A stretch of 64,000 bases of DNA from Amycolatopsis acidicola (lineage in GTDB: Bacteria; Actinomycetota; Actinomycetes; Mycobacteriales; Pseudonocardiaceae). The translations under genes were made by a program, and so were the position numbers. Below are positions 52,462-60,343 of the stretch, one piece after another (the first letter of the stretch is position 1; each line of letters opens with the position of its first letter). The DNA is taken from the NCBI RefSeq assembly GCF_007713735.2, contig NZ_VMNW02000036.1:1-64000 (forward strand), in the 5' to 3' direction. Below the pieces are notes generated by a model that searched no databases, was not told the DNA's origin, and was given only the letters and a program-made list of their open reading frames with translations.

Positions 52462-53309
52462 CACGAACCTCCGAGGAATTCCAGCGAAAGCCGGTTGAAC
52501 TCGTCGAACTTCTCCAGTTGTGCCCAGTGCCCGCACCGGCCGAACACGTGCAGCTGCGCGCGCGGGATCATCTTGAGCGCCAGCAGCGCGCCGTCGAGCG
52601 GGTTGACCCGGTCTTCCCGGCCCCAGATCAGCAGCACCCGCTGGCGCAGCCGGTGGGCTTCCCGCCAGAGCAGGCCCTGCTCGGCGGTATCCGGGTGCAT
52701 GAAGGACTGCCCCATCGCCTTCATCGCGGCGAGCGACTCCGGCGTGCTCGCCGCGGCGAAGCGCTCTTCGACGAGTTCGTCTGTGATCAGCGACTGGTCG
52801 TACACCATCACGCGCAGGAAGGCCTCGAGCTTTTCCTTGCTGGGCCCCGGAGGAGCGGCGAACTTGCCCAGGTTCTTCACGCCCTCGGTGGGATCCGGCG
52901 CGAACACGTTCACGCTCAGCCCGCCCGGACCCATCAGCACGAGCCGCCCTGCCCGGTCCGGGTGGTCGAGCGCGAGCCGCACGGCGGCGCCGCCACCGAG
53001 CGAATTCCCCACCAGGTGGGCCTTTTCGATGCCCAGCTCGTCCAGCAACGCGACCACGGCGTCCGCGCTGTGCTTGAAGTACTGCGGGTGGTCGGTCGGT
53101 TTGTCGGAGCGGCCGAAGCCCGGCTGGTCCACCGCGATCGTGCGGTAGGTCTTGCCGAAAACGGGGATATTGCGGGAAAAGTTGCTCCACGCCGAGGCGC
53201 CGGGCCCGCCGCCGTGCAGCAGCACCACCGTTTCGGGATGTTCCGCGCCCACTTCGTGGTAGTGCAGCCGGAGATCGTCACGAACCTGCGCGTACTTGCC
53301 TTCGGTCAT
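52461..53309 (-). CDS. hsaD: C-C bond hydrolase HsaD
   Basis: Hydrolyses 4,9-DSHA to DOHNAA and 2-hydroxyhexa-2,4-dienoate (282 aa, normal). Alpha/beta-hydrolase of the meta-cleavage product type: VVLLHGGGPGASAWSNFSRN is the oxyanion region. The triad is Ser103 in GNSLGGG, Asp233 in WGREDRVNP and His261 in GHWAQLEK. It starts three bases after the hsaA gene begins to be translated out (hsaA ends at 53313), and its stop overlaps hsaC. Confidence 0.95.
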   Translation of the reverse strand: MTEGKYAQVRDDLRLHYHEVGAEHPETVVLLHGGGPGASAWSNFSRNIPVFGKTYRTIAVDQPGFGRSDKPTDHPQYFKHSADAVVALLDELGIEKAHLVGNSLGGGAAVRLALDHPDRAGRLVLMGPGGLSVNVFAPDPTEGVKNLGKFAAPPGPSKEKLEAFLRVMVYDQSLITDELVEERFAAASTPESLAAMKAMGQSFMHPDTAEQGLLWREAHRLRQRVLLIWGREDRVNPLDGALLALKMIPRAQLHVFGRCGHWAQLEKFDEFNRLSLEFLGGS

Positions 53310-53312
53310 GAT

Positions 53313-54488
53313 TCACACCATCGCGTTCTCGACGGGCAGACCGAACTCTCCGGTACCGAACATCGTGTAGGCTCGCTCTGGGTCGTTCGCCGCATGTACT
53401 CGGCCTGCGTGCGCGTCCCGCCAGAAGCGTTGAATGGGGGTTCCCATCTTCAGCGCGCGTCCTCCGGAGTTCTCGAAAAGCCTGTCCACGGCGCCGATCG
53501 CGCGTTCCGTACCGCGCACCTGGTCCCGCCGCACCCGCAGGCGCGTATCGAAAGGAAGCTTCTCACCCTTGCAGGCCAGCTGGTACAGCTCGTCGATGTT
53601 GTGCGTCAGCTGCAGCCACGCGGCATCGATTTCGCTTGCCGCTTCGGCAATCCGAACCTTGGCGAAAGGATCCTCTTTGGACTGTTCTCCCGCATAGGCG
53701 GCCCGCACCCGCTTGCGCTGGTGCTCGACGTGCGCGTCGTAGGCACCCTGTGCCATGCCGATGATCGGCGCGGTGATCGTCGACGGATGCACTGAGCCGT
53801 AAGGCAACCGGTACAACGGACCGGGGTTGACCTCTTGTCCCGGCGTCTTGCACTTGGACGTCAGCATGAAGCTGAGCGCCCGGTGTTGGGGGATGAAGAC
53901 GTCCTCGACCACGATGTCGTTGCTGCCGGTGCCGCGGAGTCCCACCGTGTCCCAGACGTCGACGATGGTGTAGTCCGAGATCGGCAGCAGGTAGGTGCAG
54001 AAGTCGACCGGCTTGTCGTCCTTGAAGGCCGGGCCACCGAGCAGCACCCACGTGCCGTGGTCACATCCGGACGAAAAGCTCCACCGGCCGGAAAGCCGGT
54101 AGCCACCGTCGACCACGGTCGCCTTGCCCATCGGGGCGTACGACGACGAGACCAGCGTGTCGACGTTGTCGCCCCATACGTCCTGCTGCGCCTGGGCTTC
54201 GAACAATCCCAGGTGCCAAGGATGCACGCCCAGGATGGAAGCCACCCATCCGGTGGAGCCGCACGCGCTCGCGATCTTCTTCACCGCCGTGTAGAAGGTG
54301 ACCGGGTCGGCTTCGTAGCCACCGTAGGGCTTCGGCTGCAAGAGCTTGAAGAAACCGACTTCCTGCAACGACTTGATCGACTCATCCGGGATCCGGCGCT
54401 TGTCCTCGGTCTCCTGGGCCCGTTCCCGCAGGACGGGCAGGAGTTCGTCGACCCCCGCGATGACTGCCTGGGTGTCCTGCTCGCTCAT
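53313..54488 (-). CDS. hsaA: 3-HSA monooxygenase oxygenase component HsaA
   Basis: 391 aa flavin-dependent monooxygenase (acyl-CoA dehydrogenase fold, group D). It hydroxylates 3-HSA to the catechol 3,4-DHSA using FMNH2 from HsaB. QEVGFFKLLQPKPYGGYEADPVTFY (about 46-70) starts the N-terminal helical domain, and GCDHGTWVLLGGPAF with GSNDIVVEDVFIP lies in the middle barrel. The ATG at 54488 is followed in the operon by hsaD (3-bp gap). A KstR palindrome is 46 bp upstream. Confidence 0.93.
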   Translation of the reverse strand: MSEQDTQAVIAGVDELLPVLRERAQETEDKRRIPDESIKSLQEVGFFKLLQPKPYGGYEADPVTFYTAVKKIASACGSTGWVASILGVHPWHLGLFEAQAQQDVWGDNVDTLVSSSYAPMGKATVVDGGYRLSGRWSFSSGCDHGTWVLLGGPAFKDDKPVDFCTYLLPISDYTIVDVWDTVGLRGTGSNDIVVEDVFIPQHRALSFMLTSKCKTPGQEVNPGPLYRLPYGSVHPSTITAPIIGMAQGAYDAHVEHQRKRVRAAYAGEQSKEDPFAKVRIAEAASEIDAAWLQLTHNIDELYQLACKGEKLPFDTRLRVRRDQVRGTERAIGAVDRLFENSGGRALKMGTPIQRFWRDAHAGRVHAANDPERAYTMFGTGEFGLPVENAMV

Positions 54489-54534
54489 TGGCGCTGCCCC
54501 GTCCTCGTAAGACCTGAACTCACAGCGACAAGAC

Positions 54535-54548
54535 TAGAACACGTTCTC
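54535..54548. promoter_or_regulatory. KstR operator of the hsaADCB operon
   Basis: TAGAACACGTTCTC fits TnnAACnnGTTnnA except the last base. It is 46 bp before the hsaA start and the GAACACGTTC core is fully symmetric. Confidence 0.78.
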
Positions 54549-54869
54549 GTTTTTGTCATCACCTGTCGCCTTGAGCTGGCGAGATCCCTGTCTCTTGACG
54601 GGAAAACACGCAGTCAGCGGGCCTCAACACGATGGCATACGACCTGGAACAGATTCCTGCCGCCACACCCTTCGCCGGACTGCGACGGTTCCCATGCGCG
54701 CGGCCGCATGCTCACGCGCCACGGGAGGGGTGGCGTTGGTTTCGCGGCAGCAACGACAGGCAGTCACCCAGCCCGACGGAGCAGTGAACACGGCGCCGAC
54801 GCTCACGCACGGCGCAGCGGGCGAGAAACAGCCGCGCGGACGCGCCGGCGCTGGTGACGCCCCAGCGCG

Positions 54870-55127
54870 CACACCAGCCCTGGAGACGCCACGGTCGGAC
54901 ACACCAGAATCCGGCACACCAGGGCCAGCGGCACCGCCGCCCGGACACACACCCCGACCAGGCGCGCCAGAGTCCAGCGCGCCGCTACCGGACACACCAC
55001 GGTCGACCACGCCAGAATCGACCGCGCCAGGGTCAGGTATGTCGCTGCCGAACACGCCACGGTCGGCCACGCCAGGGTTAGCCACGCCACGGTCAGGCAC
55101 GCCAGAACAGCCAGGCGCGCCAGCGCA
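54870..55127. repeat. 15-bp minisatellite between hsaA and kstD
   Basis: About fifteen imperfect 15-bp units built on CACGCCA(G/C)GGTCAGG run in one direction. They diverge to the left and are sharpest at 55050-55110. Because the unit is a multiple of three, open frames appear in all phases and encode TPRSATPG-like strings; none starts with a credible RBS. The rest of the 1.1-kb gap between the divergent operons is the promoter region. Confidence 0.75.
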
Positions 55128-55260
55128 CGAGACATCAGCCCCGCCCGCGCAGAGGCGGGACATGCTGGAACCAACCACACGAACGTAAGCCGCACTAAAG
55201 GAGGCAACTCTGGGATAAGCCGCACTGCAGCCACCCATACGACGCCCGGACCCGCTGCCA

Positions 55261-55352
55261 CAGCACGCTCGGCCGCCGCACACTCGGCCGCCGCACACTC
55301 GGCCGCCGCACACTCGGCCGCCGCACACTCGGGCGCCGCACACTCGGGCGCC
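55261..55352. repeat. 15-bp near-perfect tandem repeat
   Basis: Four identical units GGCCGCCGCACACTC (55271-55330), a fifth with one change (GGGCGCCGCACACTC, 55331-55345), and partial copies at both ends. The near-identity shows recent expansion. It lies 265 bp before the kstD start. Confidence 0.92.
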
Positions 55353-55534
55353 GAACGGCACCGTCTCGCCGGCCAACGGCGCCGCTTTCGCGACCGCTGG
55401 CGCCCCGCTGAACCGGTCCAGCGGGAATGCCTCGGCGCCTGCGTCCGATGCGTCTTTCACCGCGCAGGCCCTGGCCAGGTCGCGGCCTCGTGCCACGACA
55501 TCCACTGGTCGATCCACGGTGTCCACCCTAGAAC

Positions 55535-55548
55535 TGAAACACGTTCTC
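55535..55548. promoter_or_regulatory. KstR operator of the kstD-kshA operon
   Basis: TGAAACACGTTCTC fits TnnAACnnGTTnnA except the last base. It is 68 bp before the kstD start. Confidence 0.7.
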
Positions 55549-55591
55549 GTCTATGGTGGCCGCAGAGGCTACGAGCAGGCAGGCGTTCCAC

Positions 55592-55605
55592 TGGAACGCG
55601 TTCCA
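55592..55605. promoter_or_regulatory. Second KstR-like palindrome before kstD
   Basis: TGGAACGCGTTCCA is a fully symmetric match to TnnAACnnGTTnnA. It sits only 11 bp before the kstD ATG, overlapping the RBS zone, so it could block transcription or ribosome access. Confidence 0.6.
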
Positions 55606-55616
55606 CCGGAGGTCGC

Positions 55617-57266
55617 ATGGCGGAGCAGTTCGACGTCGTTGTCGCGGGCAGCGGCGCCGCCGGGATGACGGCCGCTCTCGCTGCCGCACATCAGGGTCTG
55701 AGTGTGGTGGTGATCGAGAAGGCCGCCAAATTCGGCGGGTCCACGGCTCGGTCGGGCGGCGGAGTCTGGATACCCAACAACGAGGTCCTCCAGGCCGCCG
55801 GGGTCGAGGACACCCCGGAAAAGGCGAAGGAGTACCTCGAAGCGATCGTGGGCGATGTCGTGCCCGCCGCATCGCGTGAGGCGTTCGTCGACAACGGGCC
55901 CGAGGTCGTTTCGTTCGTGCAGCGGCACACCCCGCTGCGGCTCCAGTGGGTCCGGGACTACTCGGACTACCACCCGGAGGCCCCGGGCGGACGGCCCGGC
56001 GGGCGTTCGGTCGAGCCGAAGCCGTTCAACGTCAAGTTGCTCGGCGACGAACTCAAGAACCTCGAACCGCCCTACAGCGCGCCACCGCTGGGCGTCCCGA
56101 TCACGCAGGCGGACTACCGCTGGCTGAGCCTGATCGCCCGGCACCCCAAGGGCTTCCTGCGCATGCTGCGGCTGGGGCTGCACCTGCTGTCGGGCAAACG
56201 CCAGCTGTCGATGGGGCAGGCGTTGGCCGCGGGGCTGCGCGCCGGGCTGGTCCGGGCGAATGTCCCGGTGTGGCTGAACACCCCGCTCAGCGATCTCATC
56301 ACCCAGGACGACCGGGTCACCGGCGTCGTCACCGGGGACGGGACAGAGGTGCACGCGCGGCTCGGCGTGATCCTCGCCGCCGGCGGGTTCGAGCACAACG
56401 AGGAGATGCGCGCCAAGTACCAGCGGCAGCCCATCGGCACCGACTGGACCGTCGGGGCGGAAGCCAACACCGGTGACGCGATCAACGCCGGGCTCAAGCT
56501 GGGCGCGGCGGTGGACCTGATGGACGACGCGTGGTGGGGTCCGTCGATCCCGCTCACCGGCGGCCCCTGGTTCGCGCTCGCGGAGCGGTCGCGGCCCGGC
56601 TGCCTAATGGTCGATGCGAAGGGCGAGCGCTTCGTCAACGAATCGGCGCCGTACGTGGAGGCCGTCCACGCCATGTACGGGCCAGGCGATGGTCCCGGCG
56701 AGCACATCCCGACCTGGCTGGTGTTCGACCAGCGCTACCGCAACCGCTACATGTTCACCGGCATCGGGCCGCGGCAGAAGATGCCCGGCCGCTGGTTCAA
56801 GGCGGGCATCGCGGCGAAGGCGGGCTCGCTCGGTGAGCTGGCGGAACGCATCGGGGTGCCCGCCGAGTCGTTGATCAGCACTGTGAATCGCTTCAACGGG
56901 TTCGCGGCCGCCGGCGTCGACGCGGACTTCGATCGCGGGAAGAGCGCGTACGACCACTACTACGGCGACCCGCGCAACAAGCCCAATCCCAGCCTCGGCC
57001 CACTCGACGTCGCGCCGTTCTACGCCGTCAAGATCGTGCCGGGCGACCTCGGCACGAAGGGCGGGCTGCGGACGGACGTGCACGCACGCGTGCTGCGTGA
57101 GGACGGCTCGGTGATCACCGGGCTGTACGCGGCGGGGAACACGAGTTCGGCAGTCATGGGGCACACCTACGCCGGGCCGGGCGCCACGATCGGGCCCGCG
57201 ATGGTTTTCGGCTACCTTGCCGCGCTGCACCTGGCTGGCCAGAATCGCACTGGAGGTCAACGATGA
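55617..57266 (+). CDS. kstD: 3-ketosteroid delta1-dehydrogenase KstD
   Basis: FAD enzyme that puts the 1,2 double bond into the A ring of 3-ketosteroids. With KshAB this opens ring B. 549 aa. FAD motif DVVVAGSGAAGMTAALAAA at residues 5-23; SGGGVWIPNNE follows. The C-terminal half has LKLGAAVDLMDDAWWGPS and the GLYAAGNTSSAVMGHTYAGPGATIGPAMVFG active-site end. The RBS GGAGGT lies six bases upstream of the ATG. kshA follows with an ATGA overlap, so both halves of ring opening are translated together. Confidence 0.94.
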   Translation: MAEQFDVVVAGSGAAGMTAALAAAHQGLSVVVIEKAAKFGGSTARSGGGVWIPNNEVLQAAGVEDTPEKAKEYLEAIVGDVVPAASREAFVDNGPEVVSFVQRHTPLRLQWVRDYSDYHPEAPGGRPGGRSVEPKPFNVKLLGDELKNLEPPYSAPPLGVPITQADYRWLSLIARHPKGFLRMLRLGLHLLSGKRQLSMGQALAAGLRAGLVRANVPVWLNTPLSDLITQDDRVTGVVTGDGTEVHARLGVILAAGGFEHNEEMRAKYQRQPIGTDWTVGAEANTGDAINAGLKLGAAVDLMDDAWWGPSIPLTGGPWFALAERSRPGCLMVDAKGERFVNESAPYVEAVHAMYGPGDGPGEHIPTWLVFDQRYRNRYMFTGIGPRQKMPGRWFKAGIAAKAGSLGELAERIGVPAESLISTVNRFNGFAAAGVDADFDRGKSAYDHYYGDPRNKPNPSLGPLDVAPFYAVKIVPGDLGTKGGLRTDVHARVLREDGSVITGLYAAGNTSSAVMGHTYAGPGATIGPAMVFGYLAALHLAGQNRTGGQR

Positions 57267-58399
57267 CGGAAATCCGCACGATCGACGCGGGGGCTCCGCC
57301 GGAGCGGTTCGCGCGCGGCTGGCACTGCCTGGGCCTTGCCGACACGTTCAAGGACGGCAAACCCCACGCCATCAACGCTTTCGGCACCAAGCTCGTGGTG
57401 TTCCATGGCGAGGACGGCAAGATCAACGTGCTGGACGGGTACTGCAGGCACATGGGCGGCGACCTGACCCAGGGCACCGTCAAGGGCAACGAGATCGCCT
57501 GCCCATTCCACGACTGGCGCTGGGGCGGCAACGGCAAATGCGTCTCGATCCCTTATGCCAAAAGGGTTCCGCTGCGGGCACGCACCCGCGCGTGGCTCAC
57601 CCTCGAGGAGAACAAGCAGCTGTTCGTCTGGTACGACCCGCAGGGCAACCCGCCCCCGGACGACGTGGTGATCCCCCGCATCGACGGGATCTTCAGCGGC
57701 GAGTGGAGCAACTGGACCTGGGACTCGGTGCTGATCGAGGGCGCCAACTGCCGCGAGATCGTCGACAACATGGTCGACATGGCGCACTTCTTCTACATCC
57801 ACTACGCGTTCCCGACCTACTTCAAGAACGTGTTCGAGGGCCACGTCGCCACCCAGTACCTCAACACCAAGGGCAGGCCGGACGTCGGCATGGCCTCGAA
57901 CTACGGCGGCGAGGAGAACCTGCTGCGGTCCGAGGCCTCGTACTTCGGGCCGTCGTACATGATCAACAAACTGCTCAACACGTTCCAGGGCTTCGAGATC
58001 GAGAACGTGCTGATCAACTGCCACTACCCCGTCTCGCCGACTTCGTTCGTGCTGCAGTGGGGCGTGAGCGTGAAGAAGCTGCCGGGGGTCACCGACGAGC
58101 AGGCCGACAAGATCGCCGGCAAGTTCGCCAAGAGCATCGGCGTCGGGTTCCTGCAGGATGTGGAGATCTGGCGCAACAAGACGCGGATCGACAACCCGTT
58201 GCTGTGCGAGGAGGACGGCCCGGTCTACCAGCTGCGCCGCTGGTACGACCAGTTCTACGTGGACGTCGAAGACGTCACCGAGGACATGACGCGCCGGTTC
58301 GAGTTCGAGGTCGACACCACCAAGGCGAACGAGGCCTGGGAGCAGGAAGTGGCCGAGAACCTGGCGCGGCAGCAGGAAGAAGCGGAAGCGGGAGTCTGA
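57263..58399 (+). CDS. kshA: 3-ketosteroid 9-alpha-hydroxylase oxygenase KshA
   Basis: 378 aa Rieske non-haem iron oxygenase that hydroxylates C9. The Rieske ligands are Cys61, His63, Cys80 and His83 (CRH and CPFH). The mononuclear iron motif is N169-x2-D172-x2-H175-x4-H180. The C-terminus is a short charged tail. It needs KshB as reductase, and kshB is found 0.9 kb downstream in the same operon. Start is coupled to kstD. Confidence 0.95.
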   Translation: MTEIRTIDAGAPPERFARGWHCLGLADTFKDGKPHAINAFGTKLVVFHGEDGKINVLDGYCRHMGGDLTQGTVKGNEIACPFHDWRWGGNGKCVSIPYAKRVPLRARTRAWLTLEENKQLFVWYDPQGNPPPDDVVIPRIDGIFSGEWSNWTWDSVLIEGANCREIVDNMVDMAHFFYIHYAFPTYFKNVFEGHVATQYLNTKGRPDVGMASNYGGEENLLRSEASYFGPSYMINKLLNTFQGFEIENVLINCHYPVSPTSFVLQWGVSVKKLPGVTDEQADKIAGKFAKSIGVGFLQDVEIWRNKTRIDNPLLCEEDGPVYQLRRWYDQFYVDVEDVTEDMTRRFEFEVDTTKANEAWEQEVAENLARQQEEAEAGV

Positions 58400-58401
58400 C
58401 G

Positions 58402-59022
58402 ATGCTTCGGCACGGACGGGATCCGGGGCGCGGCACCGGGACGGGCCTGCGCACGCGGCGAAGCGCACGAACCATCCCGGGGAGGAGCACCGCGACGAGG
58501 CTGGCCGCGCGGCGCAACCCGGGAAGCGGTGCTGGGCCGGGATGGAGCCCCATCCCGGCCCCGGCCCGGCGCCCCTGCCGGTCCGCCGCAGCGGGCCGCA
58601 CCGCTACGGCACAACGCACCTCCGCGCCGGGACACACCTCGACGCCGGACCGCGTCGCAGCAGGAGCCGAGCGCACCACCGCGCCGGACCACGCCGCCGC
58701 GCGGGACCGTGCCGCCGCAGCGGCCGGGCGCACCACTGCGCCAGACCGCACCGCAGGCGCAGCAGCCCAGGGCACCACCGCGCCAGACCGCGCCGCCACA
58801 GGAGCCAAGGGCACCTCCGCACCGGGACACACCGCCGCGCGAGACCGCACCGCCACAGCGGCCGAGCGCACCACCGCAGCAGACCGCGCCGCAGCCACCC
58901 AGCGCACTACTGCGCCAGGCCACGCCGCCGCAGCAGCCGCCCAGCGCACTACCACGCCAGACCACGCCGCCACAGCACAGCACAACCCCGCAGCGCGCCG
59001 AGGCCTCGGAGGTACAGAATGA
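58402..59022 (+). CDS. Possible Ala/Thr/Arg-rich repeat protein between kshA and the CxxCxxC gene
   Basis: This frame (206 aa) is open from an ATG two bases after the kshA stop to a TGA that overlaps the next ATG (ATGA), the spacing expected in a coupled operon. It encodes low-complexity repeats of the type TTAPDRAA. Two other frames are also open, so openness proves little, and third-position GC is lower than in neighbouring genes. No good RBS is visible. It may equally be a non-coding spacer. Confidence 0.3.
   Translation: MLRHGRDPGRGTGTGLRTRRSARTIPGRSTATRLAARRNPGSGAGPGWSPIPAPARRPCRSAAAGRTATAQRTSAPGHTSTPDRVAAGAERTTAPDHAAARDRAAAAAGRTTAPDRTAGAAAQGTTAPDRAATGAKGTSAPGHTAARDRTATAAERTTAADRAAATQRTTAPGHAAAAAAQRTTTPDHAATAQHNPAARRGLGGTE
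58616..58990. repeat. In-phase imperfect repeat tract downstream of kshA
   Basis: Units begin with GCACCACC or GCACCTCC at 58616, 58673, 58730, 58772, 58811, 58868, 58904 and 58946. The unit lengths are 57, 57, 42, 39, 57, 36 and 42 bases, every one a multiple of three. Cores such as CGCCAGACC and CGCGCCGGACC recur. No hairpin dominates. Confidence 0.85.
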
Positions 59023-59285
59023 CGGCCACCGAGCGCAGCGAGTTCCTGTCCGCGGGCCTGCGGCCGCACACCTGCTCCGACTGCGGAACCTGCGTCCTGG
59101 TCAAGAAGAACAGCCACAAGCACACCAGCATCCAGTGGACCACCGACGCGGCGAGCAGCTGCCCCGTGTTCGCGGAGGCGGCCGCCGCCGGGGAGCACAC
59201 TGCCTTGCTGGACACCTGTGAACGGTTGACGGTGAGCATCGCCAAGGCGGTGCGGAACGGGGAGTTCGGGGAACTGGATGAGTGA
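59019..59285 (+). CDS. Small cysteine-rich protein of the Ksh operon
   Basis: 88 aa. It has HTCSDCGTCVLVKKNSHKH with Cys19, Cys22 and Cys25, plus Cys48 and Cys67. Three Cys at two-residue spacing resemble a metal or Fe-S ligand loop, but there is no full ferredoxin pattern. GGAGG at 59008-59012 is an excellent RBS. The end overlaps kshB by eight bases. A role as electron carrier or assembly factor for KshA/KshB is inferred from position only. I recall a hypothetical gene beside kshA in M. tuberculosis (Rv3527) but cannot confirm that it is the same family. Confidence 0.8.
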   Translation: MTATERSEFLSAGLRPHTCSDCGTCVLVKKNSHKHTSIQWTTDAASSCPVFAEAAAAGEHTALLDTCERLTVSIAKAVRNGEFGELDE

Positions 59286-60333
59286 CGTGCACACGCTCAC
59301 CGTGGCCGAGGTGATCGCCGAGACCGCCGACGCCCGGTCCGTCGTGTTCGAGATCGCGCCGGAGCAGGAGGAGGCCTTCCAGTACCGGCCGGGCCAATTC
59401 CTCACCCTCCGGGTGGGCACGGCGGCACGGTGCTACTCGCTGTCGAGCGCGCCGCACGAGGGCACCCGGCTCAAAGTCACCGTGAAGCGCACCGACGGCG
59501 GCTACGGCTCGAACTGGATCTGTGACAACGTCCAGGCCGGCGCGACGGTCGACGTACTCCCGCCCGCCGGGGTGTTCACGCCGGCGGACTTCGACGAGGA
59601 CCTCCTGCTCTTCGCGGGCGGCAGCGGGATCACGCCCGTCATGTCGATCCTCAAAACCGCCTTGCGCAAGGGAAGCGGCCGGATCGTGCTCGTGTACGCG
59701 AACCGCGACGAGGAGTCCGTGATCTTCCGCGATGAGCTTTCGGCCCTGTCGCGCGAGCATCCGGACAGGCTGGTCGTGCAGCACTGGCTGGAGAGCGTGC
59801 AGGGCCTGCCCACGGTGGAGCAGCTCAAGGCGCTGGCCACCCCGTTCACCGGGTTCGAAGCGTTCCTGTGCGGCCCGGCGCCGTTCATGGCCGCCGCCCG
59901 CCAGGCCCTCAAGGACCTCGGGATGGAGCGCAAACGCGTGCACCTCGAGAAGTTCGTGTCGCTCGGCGGGAATCCGTTCGACACCGGGCCCGCCGAAACG
60001 GAGCTGGCCGAGATTGCCGAGCCCGCCGACGACGACGAACCGGCGGACAACGAGGACGAGACCACGGCACTGCGCGTCGACCTCGACGGGGAGCAGCACG
60101 AGTTCAGCTGGCCCCGTAACCGGAAGCTGCTCGACTTCCTCCTGGAGAAGGGCCTGGACGCGCCCTACTCCTGCCGCGAAGGGCAGTGCAGCGCCTGCGC
60201 CTGCCGGATCGTCTCCGGCGAAGTGAAGATGCTGAACAACGAAATCCTGGATTCCGAGGACATCGCCGAGGGCATCGTGCTGGGCTGCCAGTCGGTGCCG
60301 CTGACGGACGAGGTTTCGGTCACCTACGAGTAG
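59278..60333 (+). CDS. kshB: 3-ketosteroid 9-alpha-hydroxylase reductase KshB
   Basis: 351 aa plant-type oxidoreductase feeding electrons from NADH to KshA. The FAD-binding barrel has RCYSLSSAPHEG, the NAD domain has LLLFAGGSGITPVMSILK, and the C-terminal [2Fe-2S] domain has CREGQCSACACR with a fourth Cys in VLGCQSVP. Between the NAD and Fe-S domains an acidic linker (ADDDEPADNEDE) of about 15 residues is seen. It starts inside the end of the small cysteine-rich gene, so the two are coupled. Confidence 0.95.
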   Translation: MSDVHTLTVAEVIAETADARSVVFEIAPEQEEAFQYRPGQFLTLRVGTAARCYSLSSAPHEGTRLKVTVKRTDGGYGSNWICDNVQAGATVDVLPPAGVFTPADFDEDLLLFAGGSGITPVMSILKTALRKGSGRIVLVYANRDEESVIFRDELSALSREHPDRLVVQHWLESVQGLPTVEQLKALATPFTGFEAFLCGPAPFMAAARQALKDLGMERKRVHLEKFVSLGGNPFDTGPAETELAEIAEPADDDEPADNEDETTALRVDLDGEQHEFSWPRNRKLLDFLLEKGLDAPYSCREGQCSACACRIVSGEVKMLNNEILDSEDIAEGIVLGCQSVPLTDEVSVTYE

Positions 60334-60343
60334 GAGAACACCC

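Noticed and set aside
54553..55188. 211-codon plus-strand open frame with TPRSATPG-type repeats
   Set aside because: It begins at a TTG inside a KstR promoter region without an RBS, the repeat keeps every frame open, and no homologous domain is visible. Treated as a non-coding minisatellite.
54624..55526. Minus-strand 300-codon frame rich in VCGGR and GVADPGV repeats
   Set aside because: The antisense reading of the same 15-bp repeats; it crosses the kstD promoter and has no RBS or known domain.
58616..58990. CRISPR or phage attachment repeat after kshA
   Set aside because: No constant repeat with variable spacers; units vary 36-57 bp and no integrase is near.
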